Of a stretch of DNA of 64,000 nucleotides, positions 36,405 through 46,238 are shown piece after piece; positions within the stretch are counted from its first letter, which is position 1; every line of letters begins with the position of its first letter. Under the pieces are notes generated by a model. It was not told the DNA's origin and did not search any database. It was given only the letters and a program-made list of their open reading frames with translations. The position numbers and the translations under genes were made by a program. Source of the stretch: Phycisphaerae bacterium (GTDB taxonomy: Bacteria > Planctomycetota > Phycisphaerae > Phycisphaerales > UBA1924); contig JAUIHS010000004.1 of assembly GCA_030432255.1 (NCBI GenBank), forward strand, positions 150,461 to 214,460. The letters run 5' to 3'.

Positions 36405-36855
36405 CCATCGGGGAAATCACCCGACTGCCGGGGAACCGGTCCACCGCTCGCGGCACCCACATCACCGCATCCAGCAGCACACTCGCCGGACCCGCGAATG
36501 CCTCGCCCCACATCCCTGAGGATCCAGGATCCACCGCCGACGCTGCCGTGGGATACAACCCCGCATCACGCCGCGCAGCCTTGGAATTCGACGCACCGGA
36601 GGGCCACAACCGCGTCCGCACCGGCCAGTGCTCGACCCCGTCCCGCTCCACCCGCACCACGTCCATCGCCCACCCGGAACGGTCCAGGCCTGTCACGCTC
36701 GGGCCGGACGCCGCCCGCAACGCCGCGGCCTCATCGAGGCCAAGCGACAGCGGCCGATCACCGACTGCCAACCGAGCATTCCGCGTCTCCTGGCACCCGG
36801 AACCCACAAGCGCCAGGCCGACCATCACCGATAACGTCAGGACAGGGAGTTTCAT
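36352..36855 (-). CDS. Putative lipoprotein
   Basis: 167 residues from ATG 36855. The N-terminus [21 protein letters not shown] is a lipoprotein signal with Cys at the expected place. The remainder is Ala/Ser/Arg-rich and unrecognised; its middle ([14 protein letters not shown]...[18 protein letters not shown]) is not like a known domain. The ATG is preceded by TATGAT plus 6 nt and GGAGGA directly abutting. It overlaps the rhodanese gene. Confidence 0.6.
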   Translation of the reverse strand: MKLPVLTLSVMVGLALVGSGCQETRNARLAVGDRPLSLGLDEAAALRAASGPSVTGLDRSGWAMDVVRVERDGVEHWPVRTRLWPSGASNSKAARRDAGLYPTAASAVDPGSSGMWGEAFAGPASVLLDAVMWVPRAVDRFPGSRVISPMDGDGWERWSGAEGATGE

Positions 36856-36861
36856 TCCTCC

Positions 36862-36867
36862 ATCATA
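36862..36867 (-). promoter_or_regulatory. -10 element TATGAT, 6 nt before ATG (leaderless)
   Basis: On the minus strand TATGAT ends 6 nt before the lipoprotein ATG at 36855; the intervening GGAGGA is too close to serve as a normal Shine-Dalgarno. Confidence 0.45.
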
Positions 36868-36970
36868 ACTCGTTCCCCGCGCACCGCTCCTCGCACCCGG
36901 GACCCCGAATCCTGTATCATTCCCCCCCGCGCCGCCCGTTCCCCTTCCCCTCAATCCAGGCCAGAAGCCC

Positions 36971-38818
36971 ATGCAACTCCGCAACGTCGCCATCATCGCG
37001 CACGTCGACCACGGCAAGACCACCCTCGTCGACCAGATGCTCATGCAGTCCGGCAACTTCCGCGAAGGCGAACTCTCCAAGCTCGCCGGCGGACAGCACA
37101 ACCTCATCATGGACTCCAATCCCCTCGAGCGGGAGCGCGGCATCACCATCCTCTCGAAGAACTGCGCCGTGAACTACACCGCAGTCTCCGGCGAGACCGT
37201 GCGCATCAACATCGTCGATACGCCGGGCCACTCGGACTTCGGCGGCGAAGTCGAACGCGTTCTGCTCATGGCAGACGGCTGTCTCCTTCTCGTCGATGCC
37301 GCCGAAGGGCCCATGCCGCAGACCCGCTTCGTCCTCAGCAAGGCCATCGCTGCCGGACTGAAGCCCATCGTCGTCGTCAACAAGTGCGATCGACCCGACA
37401 GCCGCGCCATGGATGTCATCGGGGAAGTCTTCGACCTGCTCGTTGAACTCGGCGCGGATGACGACGCCCTCGACTTCCCCATCGTCTACGCATCCGGCAA
37501 GGATGGCTGGGCCACCGACGATCTCGACACACCTTCAAGCGATCTCCGACCCGTCTTCGAAGCCATCGTCAGGCACGTTCCTCAGGCCGATGTCGATCCC
37601 GATGGCCCACTCCAGATGCAGGTCATGAGCCTCGATTTCTCAGAGTACGTCGGACGCATCGGGATCGGACGCGTCTTTCGTGGCACCGTCCGCAACGGTC
37701 AGCAGGTCGCCGTCATCGACACGGAAGGTAAGCGGCGCAACGCCCGCATCGGAACACTCCGCGCTTTCTCCGGACTCGGCCGCGTCGACACCGATGCCGT
37801 GCAGGCGGGCGACCTCTGCGCTGTCGTCGGCATCGAGAACATCGACATCGGCGACACGCTCACTGACCCCGCGACACCCGAGGCGCTTCCACCGGTGCGC
37901 ATCGATGAACCCACACTCACCATGGTCTTCCGCGTCAACGACTCGCCATTCGTCGGCCAGGAAGGCAAGTTCGTCACCAGCCGACAGGTGCGCGACCGAC
38001 TTGAAAAGGAACTCGAACGCAACGTCGCACTCCGAGTCGAAGACGGCGCCGGCCGCGAGGAATGGGTCGTCTCCGGGCGCGGCCTGCTCCACCTCGGCAT
38101 CCTCCTCGAAGAGATGCGCCGGGAAGGATTCGAACTCGCCGTCGGCAAGCCGCATGTCGTCATCAAGGAAATCGACGGCAAGGCCCACGAGCCGCTCGAA
38201 ACGCTCGTCGTCGATGTGCCCAACGAACACGTCGGCAGTGTCATGGAACTCGTCGGGGGTCGCCGCGGCGAGGTCAAGCACATGGAGCCCCGAGGCGACA
38301 CCATCACGCACATCCGGTTCGAGATTCCGGCCCGCGGCCTCATCGGCCTGCGGTCGCGTGTGCTCACCGCCACGGCCGGCGAGGCGATCATGCACCACGC
38401 ATTCGAGCGCTTCGTGCCTGTCCTCGGCGAGTTCCCGGGCCGCCCCTCCGGCGTGCTCATCGCGAGCGAGCCGGGCCAGGTGACGGCATACGCGATCGAG
38501 GGTCTCTCCGATCGCGGCGTGATGTTCGTCCGCCCGGCGGACCGGGTCTACACCGGCCAGATCATCGGCGAGCACAACCGCGAGAACGACCTGACCGTCA
38601 ACATCACCCGCGCCAAGCAGCTCACCAACTTCCGCGAGGCCAACAAGGAGGCCTTCGTCAAGCTCAAGGCATCGCGTGACCTGTCACTGGAACAGTGCCT
38701 TGAGTACGTCGAGGAAGACGAACTCGTCGAGATCACGCCCGTCTCCGTCCGCATGCGCAAGCGCCTCCTCATTGAGAGCGATCGCAAGAAGGCAGCCCGT
38801 GCCGCCAAGGCAGTCTGA
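36971..38818 (+). CDS. typA: Translational GTPase TypA/BipA
   Basis: 615 residues, full length for the family. Ribosome-associated GTPase involved in stress adaptation and ribosome assembly. G-motifs: HVDHGKTTL (P-loop), RGITI (switch I), DTPGHSDF (switch II), NKCDRP (G4). The EF-G-like domains and the TypA-specific C-terminal domain ([20 protein letters not shown]) follow. TATCAT at about 36915 is a plausible -10, with a 50-nt C-rich leader lacking a Shine-Dalgarno. Confidence 0.97.
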   Translation: MQLRNVAIIAHVDHGKTTLVDQMLMQSGNFREGELSKLAGGQHNLIMDSNPLERERGITILSKNCAVNYTAVSGETVRINIVDTPGHSDFGGEVERVLLMADGCLLLVDAAEGPMPQTRFVLSKAIAAGLKPIVVVNKCDRPDSRAMDVIGEVFDLLVELGADDDALDFPIVYASGKDGWATDDLDTPSSDLRPVFEAIVRHVPQADVDPDGPLQMQVMSLDFSEYVGRIGIGRVFRGTVRNGQQVAVIDTEGKRRNARIGTLRAFSGLGRVDTDAVQAGDLCAVVGIENIDIGDTLTDPATPEALPPVRIDEPTLTMVFRVNDSPFVGQEGKFVTSRQVRDRLEKELERNVALRVEDGAGREEWVVSGRGLLHLGILLEEMRREGFELAVGKPHVVIKEIDGKAHEPLETLVVDVPNEHVGSVMELVGGRRGEVKHMEPRGDTITHIRFEIPARGLIGLRSRVLTATAGEAIMHHAFERFVPVLGEFPGRPSGVLIASEPGQVTAYAIEGLSDRGVMFVRPADRVYTGQIIGEHNRENDLTVNITRAKQLTNFREANKEAFVKLKASRDLSLEQCLEYVEEDELVEITPVSVRMRKRLLIESDRKKAARAAKAV

Positions 38819-38849
38819 TCCCGGAACCCCGCACCCCGTCCCCCGAACA

Positions 38850-38855
38850 TACAAT
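38850..38855 (+). promoter_or_regulatory. -10 element TACAAT, 7 nt before ATG (leaderless)
   Basis: TACAAT ends 7 nt before ATG 38863 of the ClC gene, which would be transcribed separately from typA. Confidence 0.45.
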
Positions 38856-38862
38856 CCACGCA

Positions 38863-40767
38863 ATGCTCGACGCCCTCATCGCACGATTGAAAGCCCTCGG
38901 CGTCCGCCTCGGCTTCCATCGCGACTGGTACCTCATTGTGCTGGCCGCCGGTGTTGGTGCGATCACGGCCTTCGGTGCGATCGGCTTTGTCGAACTGCTG
39001 CACCTCGGCAAGGAGTGGGGGGATGCCGTCTTCCGGGCCACTCCCTGGTGGACGATTCCGCTGCTCCCCATGGTCGGTGCGCTGATCGCGGGCATTCTGA
39101 TCAACGCCTTTGCCAGTGAAGCCAAGGGGCACGGTGTCCCCGAAGTCATGGATGCCGTCTATCGCAAGGGCGGCCAATTGCGCAAACGCGTCGCGCTTGT
39201 GAAGTCCCTCGCCTCCGCAGCGACGATCGGTTCAGGTGGATCGGCGGGTGCGGAAGGCCCCATCGTGCAGATCGGTGCGGTGATCGGCTCCAGCCTGGCG
39301 CAGTTGCTGGGTATCTCACGTGATCAGGCCGCGACCCTCCTCGGCTGCGGCGCTGCCGCCGGCATTGCATCCGTCTTCAATGCGCCGATCGCGGGTGTCT
39401 TCTTCGTGATGGAGATCCTGCTGCGCGACTTCTCGCTTCGCACCTTCACGCCCATCGTGGTGGCGAGTGTCTTCTCCACCGCCGTGACCCAGTCGTGGTA
39501 CGGGCAGAATGAAGCGATCTTCGCCGCGATGGATCTGCTGAAGTACGAGTTCACGATCGCGGAACTGCCCAGCTACGTGCTGCTCGGTCTCATCTGCGGT
39601 GCGCTCGCCGTGGGGTTCATCAAGTCCCTCTACTTCACAGAGGACCTCTACGCGCGCATCAAGGTGCACTACATCCTCAAGCCCATCTCCGGTGCGCTCC
39701 TGCTCGGCATTCTCGGCATGATCTTCGTCGGCTTTGCACCCTCCGGTGGCGAGCGGGATGAGAAGATCCCGCCCTTCTTCGGCAACGGCTACGAGACCAT
39801 CCGCACCCTGCTCGCCTCCGACAGTTTCGTCGAGACGCACACGACCGAATCCGGCGTCGAGTTCGAAATGGGACCTGTGCGCCCCGTCGATCCCGATGAG
39901 ACACCCGCCGCCGCGCAGGTTCACGAGATGGCGGACATCTCCACCGCAATGATCGCACTCAGCCTGCTGGTCCTCTTCAAGATCGTCGCCACCTGCCTGA
40001 CCATCGGCTCCGGAGGCTCCGGCGGCGTCTTCGCGCCCTCCCTCTTCATCGGTGCAGCGGGTGGCGCCACCTTCGGGCGTGCGCTGGAAACGGCCGGGTT
40101 GCTGCCGTCAAGCGCAACACCCGCCGCCTATGCGCTCGTCGGGATGGCGGCGGTGGTCGCCGCCACAACCCACGCGCCCCTCACAGCCATCCTGATCCTC
40201 TTCGAACTCACACGCGACCCCTTCGTGCTGCTGCCCATCATGCTCGCCGCGGTGATGGCGACGGTCGTCGCCCAGTTGTTCATGCGCGATTCGATCTACA
40301 CGCTGAAACTGCGTCGCCGGGGCGTGCTGGTCGGCACCGCGGCGGACCTGACCCTGCTCCGCCGTCTGACCGCGCGGGACATCAACCCGGTGCCGCACGT
40401 GGCGGTGACGCCGGAAGATCCGGCATCGAAGCTGCTGGAGTTGAGCGAGAAGTACCGCATCGTGGACTTCGTGGTGGTGGACCTGGACCGCAACTACCTC
40501 GGCATGGTGACGGCGGAAGACATGCGCACCGCCCTGATCCAGCGCGAGGCGATCCCGTACCTGGTGGTCGCGGAACTTATGCGCCGCGACCTCCCGACGA
40601 TCTGGCCCGACGAGACCCTCGACCGCGTCCTCGAGAAGTTCAGCAAGTACGACGTCGCCAGCCTTCCCCTCGTCAACAGCGAATCTCGCGAAGGCCTCCC
40701 CGTCATCGGCCTCATCACCCGCGCCCGCCTGATGCACCGCTACCAGCAGGTCCTCGCCGAGAGTTAG
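38863..40767 (+). CDS. ClC-family chloride channel/transporter with CBS pair
   Basis: 634 residues. The membrane core shows the anion-selectivity motifs GSGGSAGAEGPIVQIG (Glu equals the gating glutamate) and GSGGSGGVFAPSLFIG. The position equivalent to the proton glutamate E203 of ClC-ec1 is Ile (FFVMEILLRDF), so proton coupling is not obvious. The C-terminus (~500-630) holds two CBS domains, which bind adenine nucleotides in other ClCs. An extra loop (TEDLYARIKVHYIL...EFEMGPVRPVDPDETPAAAQ) sits between helices. Exchanger or channel cannot be decided. Confidence 0.88.
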   Translation: MLDALIARLKALGVRLGFHRDWYLIVLAAGVGAITAFGAIGFVELLHLGKEWGDAVFRATPWWTIPLLPMVGALIAGILINAFASEAKGHGVPEVMDAVYRKGGQLRKRVALVKSLASAATIGSGGSAGAEGPIVQIGAVIGSSLAQLLGISRDQAATLLGCGAAAGIASVFNAPIAGVFFVMEILLRDFSLRTFTPIVVASVFSTAVTQSWYGQNEAIFAAMDLLKYEFTIAELPSYVLLGLICGALAVGFIKSLYFTEDLYARIKVHYILKPISGALLLGILGMIFVGFAPSGGERDEKIPPFFGNGYETIRTLLASDSFVETHTTESGVEFEMGPVRPVDPDETPAAAQVHEMADISTAMIALSLLVLFKIVATCLTIGSGGSGGVFAPSLFIGAAGGATFGRALETAGLLPSSATPAAYALVGMAAVVAATTHAPLTAILILFELTRDPFVLLPIMLAAVMATVVAQLFMRDSIYTLKLRRRGVLVGTAADLTLLRRLTARDINPVPHVAVTPEDPASKLLELSEKYRIVDFVVVDLDRNYLGMVTAEDMRTALIQREAIPYLVVAELMRRDLPTIWPDETLDRVLEKFSKYDVASLPLVNSESREGLPVIGLITRARLMHRYQQVLAES

Positions 40768-40827
40768 AGCACCCGGCGGTGGAGAGAACAGCGCACAAGA
40801 AGGTGCTACTTCTCTGCGAGCAGTGCG

Positions 40828-40906
40828 AGAACAGCGATGGATCAAGCTTGAAGCTTGAGAGCTTGGAGCTTGGCGCAGGCGGAAAATCCCCGCACCCCGC
40901 ACCCCA
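40828..40906 (-). repeat. Direct repeat copy A, AAGCTTGAGAGCTTGGAGCTTGG type
   Basis: About 75 nt matching copy B at 42164-42242 with a constant 1336-nt offset and no gaps visible, including GCTTGAAGCTTGAGAGCTTG and GGAAAATCCCCGCACCCC. Together they bracket the WG-repeat gene. Confidence 0.7.
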
Positions 40907-40923
40907 CTCCGTGCGAAGCACGC

Positions 40924-40968
40924 CCTGTCTGAAAGACAGGTACCGCACAGCCTGGGGTGAATCCCAGG
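40924..40968 (-). terminator. Two consecutive hairpins after the WG-repeat gene
   Basis: CCTGTCT-GAA-AGACAGG (40924-40940) and CCTGGG-GTGAAT-CCCAGG (40951-40968) lie just beyond the stop codon of the gene at 40976. They may terminate it or mark a mobile repeat; there is no clear T-tract. Confidence 0.4.
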
Positions 40969-40975
40969 TCCCAGC

Positions 40976-42001
40976 TTACTCACTTTCCCACACAACATCA
41001 CCATGTCTGTTGACCAGTGCAGTGGTCCTTCCCGTCCGCACCTCGGCCAATCCACACCTGAACGGACCAATCGAATTCGCTGTGGGCAGCGCCAAGGCAG
41101 TGCGACCCCAGAGATCAATGAACCGCCATCCACTCCCATCCTGAACTCCAAGCAGCCCTTCGGATGGAGCGACAAGTCGATGCAGGTTGGGCTCCAGAAT
41201 CCAGCCCCCGTCGGGTGAACAGACACCCCAGCCCTTATCGATCGGTTTGATGGGAATGCCACCATCGAAAGCGGGCATCGCCGCTTCCAGAGGAGGTAGT
41301 TCAGAGAGGATGCGCCCGCTGGAGTCAATGAACTTCAATTCGCCAGCTTGAGTCACCATCGCGACTCCACGAGAGAATGGCATCGCGCCTTCGAACGTGG
41401 GATCAATCACCCACTTGCCCTTCGGGCAGAGGTAACCCCATGTGCCCGACGCCATGTCCGACACTGCCGCCACACCTTCTGAATAGCCATATGCATACCC
41501 AAACTGAGCGGGAATGGAGACGGCAAGGTCACGATCGAGGAATCCCCAGGACTCTCCAAGCTTGAAGGGGAATCTGCCCAGCTCGTCCACTTCGCCGATT
41601 CGCTTCAGACCGGGAGGTGGATTGAGAAGTGAGCGCGTGTTCAAGTTGACGAGATCCAGGGAGTCGCCGGAATGAGAGTAGATCGCGGCTATCTCATCCG
41701 CAATGAACTCTGCATGACCGGGACCCTGGGTCTCGAAGACAATCTGACCCGAGCGATCAACGAATACGATGCGATCTTCAGACCAAAGGGCAGCATAAGT
41801 AGACGAACAGTCGCCCCCTTGAAACGCGGGGTTGGCAACCATCGAGCCATTGCCGTCTACGACCCCAACGAGCCCATCCTTGCGAATCAAGTGGAGGCAG
41901 GCACCGCTTGTCGGAAGACCAGCCCTCCAGCGGACAAGAAGAAGCAGCGTTGTGGCACTGACCACACCCAGGATCAAGGCAGCCTTCAGGAGCAAGCGCA
42001 C
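40976..42001 (-). CDS. WG-repeat beta-propeller protein
   Basis: 341 residues. N-terminal membrane helix (LLLKAALILGVVSATTLLLLV), then about six WG repeats: KDGLVGVVDGNGSMVANPAFQ, ESWGFLDRDLAVSIPAQF, GTWGYLCPKGKWVIDPTFEGAMPFSRGVAMV, KGWGVCSPDGGWILEPN, GSGWRFIDLWGRTALA. WG proteins are widespread but of unknown function. The gene is enclosed by direct repeats (40828 and 42164), unlike any other gene in the window. Its base composition is slightly lower in GC than neighbours, which is consistent with horizontal gain. Confidence 0.78.
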   Translation of the reverse strand: MRLLLKAALILGVVSATTLLLLVRWRAGLPTSGACLHLIRKDGLVGVVDGNGSMVANPAFQGGDCSSTYAALWSEDRIVFVDRSGQIVFETQGPGHAEFIADEIAAIYSHSGDSLDLVNLNTRSLLNPPPGLKRIGEVDELGRFPFKLGESWGFLDRDLAVSIPAQFGYAYGYSEGVAAVSDMASGTWGYLCPKGKWVIDPTFEGAMPFSRGVAMVTQAGELKFIDSSGRILSELPPLEAAMPAFDGGIPIKPIDKGWGVCSPDGGWILEPNLHRLVAPSEGLLGVQDGSGWRFIDLWGRTALALPTANSIGPFRCGLAEVRTGRTTALVNRHGDVVWESE

Positions 42002-42163
42002 AGCCAGTGTCCCTCTAAGATGAGTGCTTCAAACTGTTCTTCACCATCTGCATTGCAGCGATCCAGTCTACCGAGAACTCTCGATGCAGCAGGCGACGCA
42101 ACGCAAGAACTCTTCGTCGGAGAGGTGATGACCACTGAGGCCATGCAGAACCACGGTCGCACA

Positions 42164-42242
42164 AGAACAGCGCAGGACCGGGCTTGAAGCTTGAGAGCTT
42201 GTAGCTTGGCGCAAGCGGAAAATCCCCGCACCCCGTCCCTCG
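42164..42242 (-). repeat. Direct repeat copy B
   Basis: Second copy of the repeat at 40828-40906, same orientation. Confidence 0.7.
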
Positions 42243-42327
42243 CGCCCCACACCCCGAATTCATCGCACAGATGGACCGCGATCGCGGCTACGGCTGACGA
42301 TCCCTCCCCCAGACTGAGTTCAACGCA

Positions 42328-42354
42328 TGCGCCAAGCCACAAGCTCCAAGCTCA
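42328..42354 (+). repeat. Inverted degenerate third copy of the AAGCTTGAG repeat
   Basis: TGCGCCAAGCCACAAGCT followed by CCAAGCTCA is the reverse complement of the core of copies A and B with a few changes. Confidence 0.45.
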
Positions 42355-42412
42355 CCACTGCCCACAGGGCAATGGCACCGTCAGAACGAGAAGCGAGAAG
42401 CAAGAAGCGCTC

Positions 42413-45067
42413 CTACTCCCCAACCCCGACCATCTCCTCTTCTTCCTTGGCCAGCGGCTTGCCCTTCTCGTCGGTGAGCGGGTTGCCTTCCAGGTCGCGG
42501 ATGATCGGGATGGGGTGCTGCTTCTCGTGCGCAGCCAGTGCCGTCTCCCACTTCTTCTTGACGTCGTCCTCGAGCTCGCCCCACTTGCCCCGGCCGCGGC
42601 ACTTCGGAAAGGCCGAGCAACTCAGCCACGGGCCTCGCGCGCCGTTGCGCAGGTTCAGGGGTGACTGGCACTTCGGACAGGGGAGGTCGGTTTTCAGTGG
42701 CGGTGGGGTCGGCGCGAGGACCTGGCCCTTCTTGTCGAGCTTGAGAATGCCGTCGCACTCGGGGTACGCGGAGCAGCCGAGGAAGGGGCCGAAGCGGCCG
42801 GAGCGCTTGATCATCGGGCTGCCGCAGAGGTGGCACGCGATGTCGGTCGTCTCGATGGGCTTCGGCTTGCCGTCGCGATCAACGGGGCAGGCGTACTTGC
42901 ACGTGGGATACGTCGCACAACTCAGGAAGCGCCCGCTCTTGCCGAAGCGGTACACCAACCCGGCCCCGCAGTCTTCGCACTTGTACTCGTCCGGCGCCGG
43001 TTCCGTCTCCGCCTTGGCGTGTGTCAATTCTTCATGCGCCACTTCAAGACGCTTGCTGAAGGGGCCGTAGAACTCACGCAGCACATCACGCCAGTTCGCA
43101 GCGGCAGACTCGATCTCATCCAGCCGCGATTCCATATCGCGCGTGTATCCGAGTTCCATGATGTTCGGGAACGCCTCGACAAGCTTGTCCGTCACAACTT
43201 CACCGAGATCGGTGGAGTAGAAGCGGCGCTCGATCTGCTCGACGTAGTTGCGGTCCTGGATCACCTGGATGATCGAGGCGTAGGTCGACGGGCGACCGAT
43301 GCCCTCGGACTCCAGCGTCTTGATCAGCGAGGCCTCCGTATATCGCGGCGGCGGAGATGTGAATCTCTGCTCCGGCTCCAGCGAGAAGGGCGCAAGTTCG
43401 TGCTTCTCCTCGATGGGCGGCAACGTCTGCTCGTCGGACGCCGTGGGCACGCCGCTGACCCGGTAGAAGCCGTCGAAGACCAGCACGCGGCCGGTGGCCT
43501 TGAAGGTCACGGGTGTACTCGGATCGGTACCACCCTCGATGAGAATGCTCGTCGAGTCCCATTGGGCCGGTGTCATCTGGCATGCGACGAAGCGGTTCCA
43601 GATGAGCTGATAGAGACGGAACTGGTCCTGCGTCAGCGCGCTCTTCACGCGGTCCGGCGGGTAGTCAAGGCTGGTCGGGCGGATGGCTTCGTGAGCTTCC
43701 TGCGCGGCCTTGTTGGAGGAACTGTAGTACTTGGGCTTCTCGGGCAGGTACTTGTCGCCGTAGGTTCGGTCGATGTAGCCGCGGACGTTGTTGACCGCAT
43801 CGGTGGCGAGATGCGTCGAGTCCGTACGCATGTAGGTGATGAGGCCGACGGAGCCCTCGCCGGGGACATCGATCCCCTCATAAAGCTTCTGCGCGGTGCG
43901 CATGGTGCGCTGGGCGCCGAAGCCGAGTCGCGAGGATGCGGTCTGCTGAAGCGTGGAGGTGATGAAGGGGGCCGGCGGCCGCGATGTCGTGCGGCGTGTT
44001 TCGATGGACGAGACGGTGTAACGGGCGCTGGTGTCGATGTCGCCGGAGACTGTGCGCCGGAAGCGTGCCGGGCCCTTACCGTCTTCGTCGATCTCGACAT
44101 CCGTTGTGATATTGATCATGCCCGCGAGCGCGGCGACCTTCGTGATGCGGTCGGTCAGGTCGAGCGGCTCGGTATCACCGTCGACGCTCTGAGAGATGTC
44201 AAAGTCTTCACCGCCGACCTTGATGAGCTGCGCCTTCAGGCCCTGCTGGTCGGCGAGCCAGGCGTTCTGCTTCTGAAGCGTCGGGCTGTTGCCCTTTTCA
44301 TCGGTGGTCGCCATGTACTCCCGCCATGCGTCGGCGAGGGTCGCTGCCCTGGCGGGATCAAGTGCGAAGCGGCCGGTCATCTTCCATTGTTCATCAGGGA
44401 TGAAGGCGCGAATCTCACGCTCGCGTTCGACGACGAGGCGCACCGCGACGGACTGGACGCGCCCGGCGGAGAGGCCGCGGGCGACCTTCTTCCACAGCAG
44501 CGGCGAGACCTGGTATCCGACGATGCGATCGAGGATGCGTCGAGCCTGCCACGCATCGACCTTGCTGAGTGAGACGGCGTGTGGCTGAGAGAATGCGTTC
44601 TGGATCTCGGCGCGGGTGATGGCGTTGAAGACGACTCGCTTGGCCTGCGTGGGGTCGACGCCAAGGAGTTGCGTGAGGTGCCACGCGATGGCTTCGCCTT
44701 CGCGATCAAGGTCGGTTGCGAACCAGATCTCGGAGGCGGACTTGGCGGCCCGCTTGAGTTCGGTGACGGTCTTGTTCTTGCCGTCGAGCACCTGATAGGT
44801 GGGATCGAAGTCGTGTTCGAGGTCGACGCCGGGAACGGGTGACTTCACACCCTTGGGATTGCGTGCGGGAAGATCGCGCACGTGACCGACGCTGGCCTTC
44901 ACGATGTACTCGGGGCCGAGGTACTTGTTGATGGTGCGGGCCTTGGCGGGGGATTCGACGATGACCAGTTTCTTGCCGTCGGCGGAAGCGCCGGCAGAGG
45001 CGCCGGCCTTGCGGCGGGTGGTCTTCTTCTTCGTCGTCTTCTTCTTGGAGGTCTTCTTCTTCGCCAT
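42413..45067 (-). CDS. topA: DNA topoisomerase I
   Basis: 884 residues from ATG 45067. Type IA topoisomerase relaxing negative supercoils. It has a lysine-rich N-terminal tail (AKKKTSKKKTTKKKTTRR), TOPRIM domain (LVIVESPAKARTINKYLG and the DLDREGEAIAWH acidic triad), catalytic Tyr in GLITYMRTDST, and three C-terminal zinc ribbons (CEDCGAGLVYRFGKSGRF, CHLCGSPMIKRSGRFGPF, CPKCQSPLNLRNGARGPW). A longer frame exists to 45142, but it covers the promoter, so ATG 45067 is preferred. Promoter at 45125-45152. Confidence 0.97.
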   Translation of the reverse strand: MAKKKTSKKKTTKKKTTRRKAGASAGASADGKKLVIVESPAKARTINKYLGPEYIVKASVGHVRDLPARNPKGVKSPVPGVDLEHDFDPTYQVLDGKNKTVTELKRAAKSASEIWFATDLDREGEAIAWHLTQLLGVDPTQAKRVVFNAITRAEIQNAFSQPHAVSLSKVDAWQARRILDRIVGYQVSPLLWKKVARGLSAGRVQSVAVRLVVEREREIRAFIPDEQWKMTGRFALDPARAATLADAWREYMATTDEKGNSPTLQKQNAWLADQQGLKAQLIKVGGEDFDISQSVDGDTEPLDLTDRITKVAALAGMINITTDVEIDEDGKGPARFRRTVSGDIDTSARYTVSSIETRRTTSRPPAPFITSTLQQTASSRLGFGAQRTMRTAQKLYEGIDVPGEGSVGLITYMRTDSTHLATDAVNNVRGYIDRTYGDKYLPEKPKYYSSSNKAAQEAHEAIRPTSLDYPPDRVKSALTQDQFRLYQLIWNRFVACQMTPAQWDSTSILIEGGTDPSTPVTFKATGRVLVFDGFYRVSGVPTASDEQTLPPIEEKHELAPFSLEPEQRFTSPPPRYTEASLIKTLESEGIGRPSTYASIIQVIQDRNYVEQIERRFYSTDLGEVVTDKLVEAFPNIMELGYTRDMESRLDEIESAAANWRDVLREFYGPFSKRLEVAHEELTHAKAETEPAPDEYKCEDCGAGLVYRFGKSGRFLSCATYPTCKYACPVDRDGKPKPIETTDIACHLCGSPMIKRSGRFGPFLGCSAYPECDGILKLDKKGQVLAPTPPPLKTDLPCPKCQSPLNLRNGARGPWLSCSAFPKCRGRGKWGELEDDVKKKWETALAAHEKQHPIPIIRDLEGNPLTDEKGKPLAKEEEEMVGVGE

Positions 45068-45124
45068 GTATTCGGTCAATGTCAGGTCATGTGGATCCGG
45101 GCCGGTGCGGTGCGAACGCTGAGC

Positions 45125-45152
45125 AGTAAAGGAGTTCGGCACCAGATGTCAA
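45125..45152 (-). promoter_or_regulatory. Sigma70 promoter of topA
   Basis: Minus strand TTGACA (45152-45147, perfect consensus), 16-bp spacer, TTTACT (45130-45125, 4 of 6). It predicts a ~50-nt leader before ATG 45067. Confidence 0.6.
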
Positions 45153-45253
45153 GTGTCGGACACTCGGGGGGGCGTTCCGCACACCGATGTGCGGTTCCGG
45201 TCCGCGAACTCCCGGGAGCCTGGAGGCGGCTTCCCCCGTGGTCATTGGAAAAT

Positions 45254-46189
45254 TTACGTAACTATTGTATTCACAATGACTTCGACCATTCTTGTGAGGG
45301 GGGTCGATTCGGGTTCGAGCCACACCGATCCGGGGGTGGTTCGGAGGCGTCGAAGCCACGTGCGCTGATTTTTTGCGAATCGGCGGGTTTCTATCTTAAT
45401 GCGCTCCACGGCGTCCGCCTCGGTGCACTCGCCGTCGAGGGCCGGGAGCACCTGGGCGTAGCCGAGCGCCGCTGCGGCCTGTTCACCGAGTCGGCCTGCA
45501 TCCCGGAGGGCCCGGACCTCCTCAAAGAGGCCCTGTTCGACCATGATGCGGACACGGGCGTTGATTCGGCTGTTGATCGTCGCTGTGGACCACACGAGGC
45601 CGACGAGAAGGGCGTCTTCGCGCGTCCGTCCGGTGTCCCATTGGCGCTGATGTTCGCTGATGGGTGTCCCGGTGAGGCGGTAGACCTCCATGGCGCGGAT
45701 GGTGCGGCGATCGTCATTGGGGTGAATGCGTTCGGCGGCATCAGGATCGACGCGTTCGAGTTCCGCGCGACGCTGTTCGGGTGGCATGGCGGCGAGTTCG
45801 GAGCGGAGGGCGTCGTCGGCTTGCGGTCCCTGGAAGAGGCCTTCGAGGAGGGCCTTGGTGTAGAGGTGGGTACCCCCCACGACGATGGGGCATCCGCCTC
45901 GGGTTCTGATGTCGTCGATGGTCTGATTGGCGAGTGTGAGCCAGCGGTCGACGCTGAAGGGCTCGGTGGGTTCGACGCAGTCGATGAGGTGGTGGGGGAT
46001 CCCTTCCTGCTCGTCCGGCGTGGGCTTGGCGGTGCCGATGTCCATGCCCTTGAAGATCTGCATGGAGTCCGCGGAGACGACTTCTGCGGGTCCGTGCCCG
46101 AGTTGATTGAGGCGGTGCGCAAGTGCGACGGCAAGGCCGGTCTTGCCTCCTGCGGTGGGACCCACGATGACTGGGAATCGGGTTAGCAT
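45254..46189 (-). CDS. miaA: tRNA dimethylallyltransferase MiaA
   Basis: 311 residues from ATG 46189 (an upstream ATG at 46246 would overlap the divergent pgk start). It transfers a dimethylallyl group to A37 of tRNAs reading UNN codons. P-loop VGPTAGGKTGLA, DSMQIFKGMDIGTAKP, VGGTHLYTKALLEGL and RIKIETRRFAKNQRTWLRR are family signatures. Divergent from pgk with a short 49-bp gap. Confidence 0.95.
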   Translation of the reverse strand: MLTRFPVIVGPTAGGKTGLAVALAHRLNQLGHGPAEVVSADSMQIFKGMDIGTAKPTPDEQEGIPHHLIDCVEPTEPFSVDRWLTLANQTIDDIRTRGGCPIVVGGTHLYTKALLEGLFQGPQADDALRSELAAMPPEQRRAELERVDPDAAERIHPNDDRRTIRAMEVYRLTGTPISEHQRQWDTGRTREDALLVGLVWSTATINSRINARVRIMVEQGLFEEVRALRDAGRLGEQAAAALGYAQVLPALDGECTEADAVERIKIETRRFAKNQRTWLRRLRTTPGSVWLEPESTPLTRMVEVIVNTIVT

Positions 46190-46238
46190 GGGTGTTGCCG
46201 TACGGACCGGATGAGAACTCTTTGGCAGGGAGCCTTGC

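Larger units (their letters stand above)
42002..42412. other. 411-bp gap holding two repeat copies
   Basis: Between the WG gene start and the topA stop. It contains repeat copy B (42164), an inverted degenerate copy (42328-42354) and a GAAGCGAGAAGCAAGAAGCG stretch near 42382. Short minus-strand open frames here encode the repeat itself (GDFPLAPSYKLSSFK) and are not considered genes. Confidence 0.5.

Noticed and set aside
42830..44572. 580-codon plus-strand open frame
   Set aside because: Antisense of topA, explained by high GC third positions.
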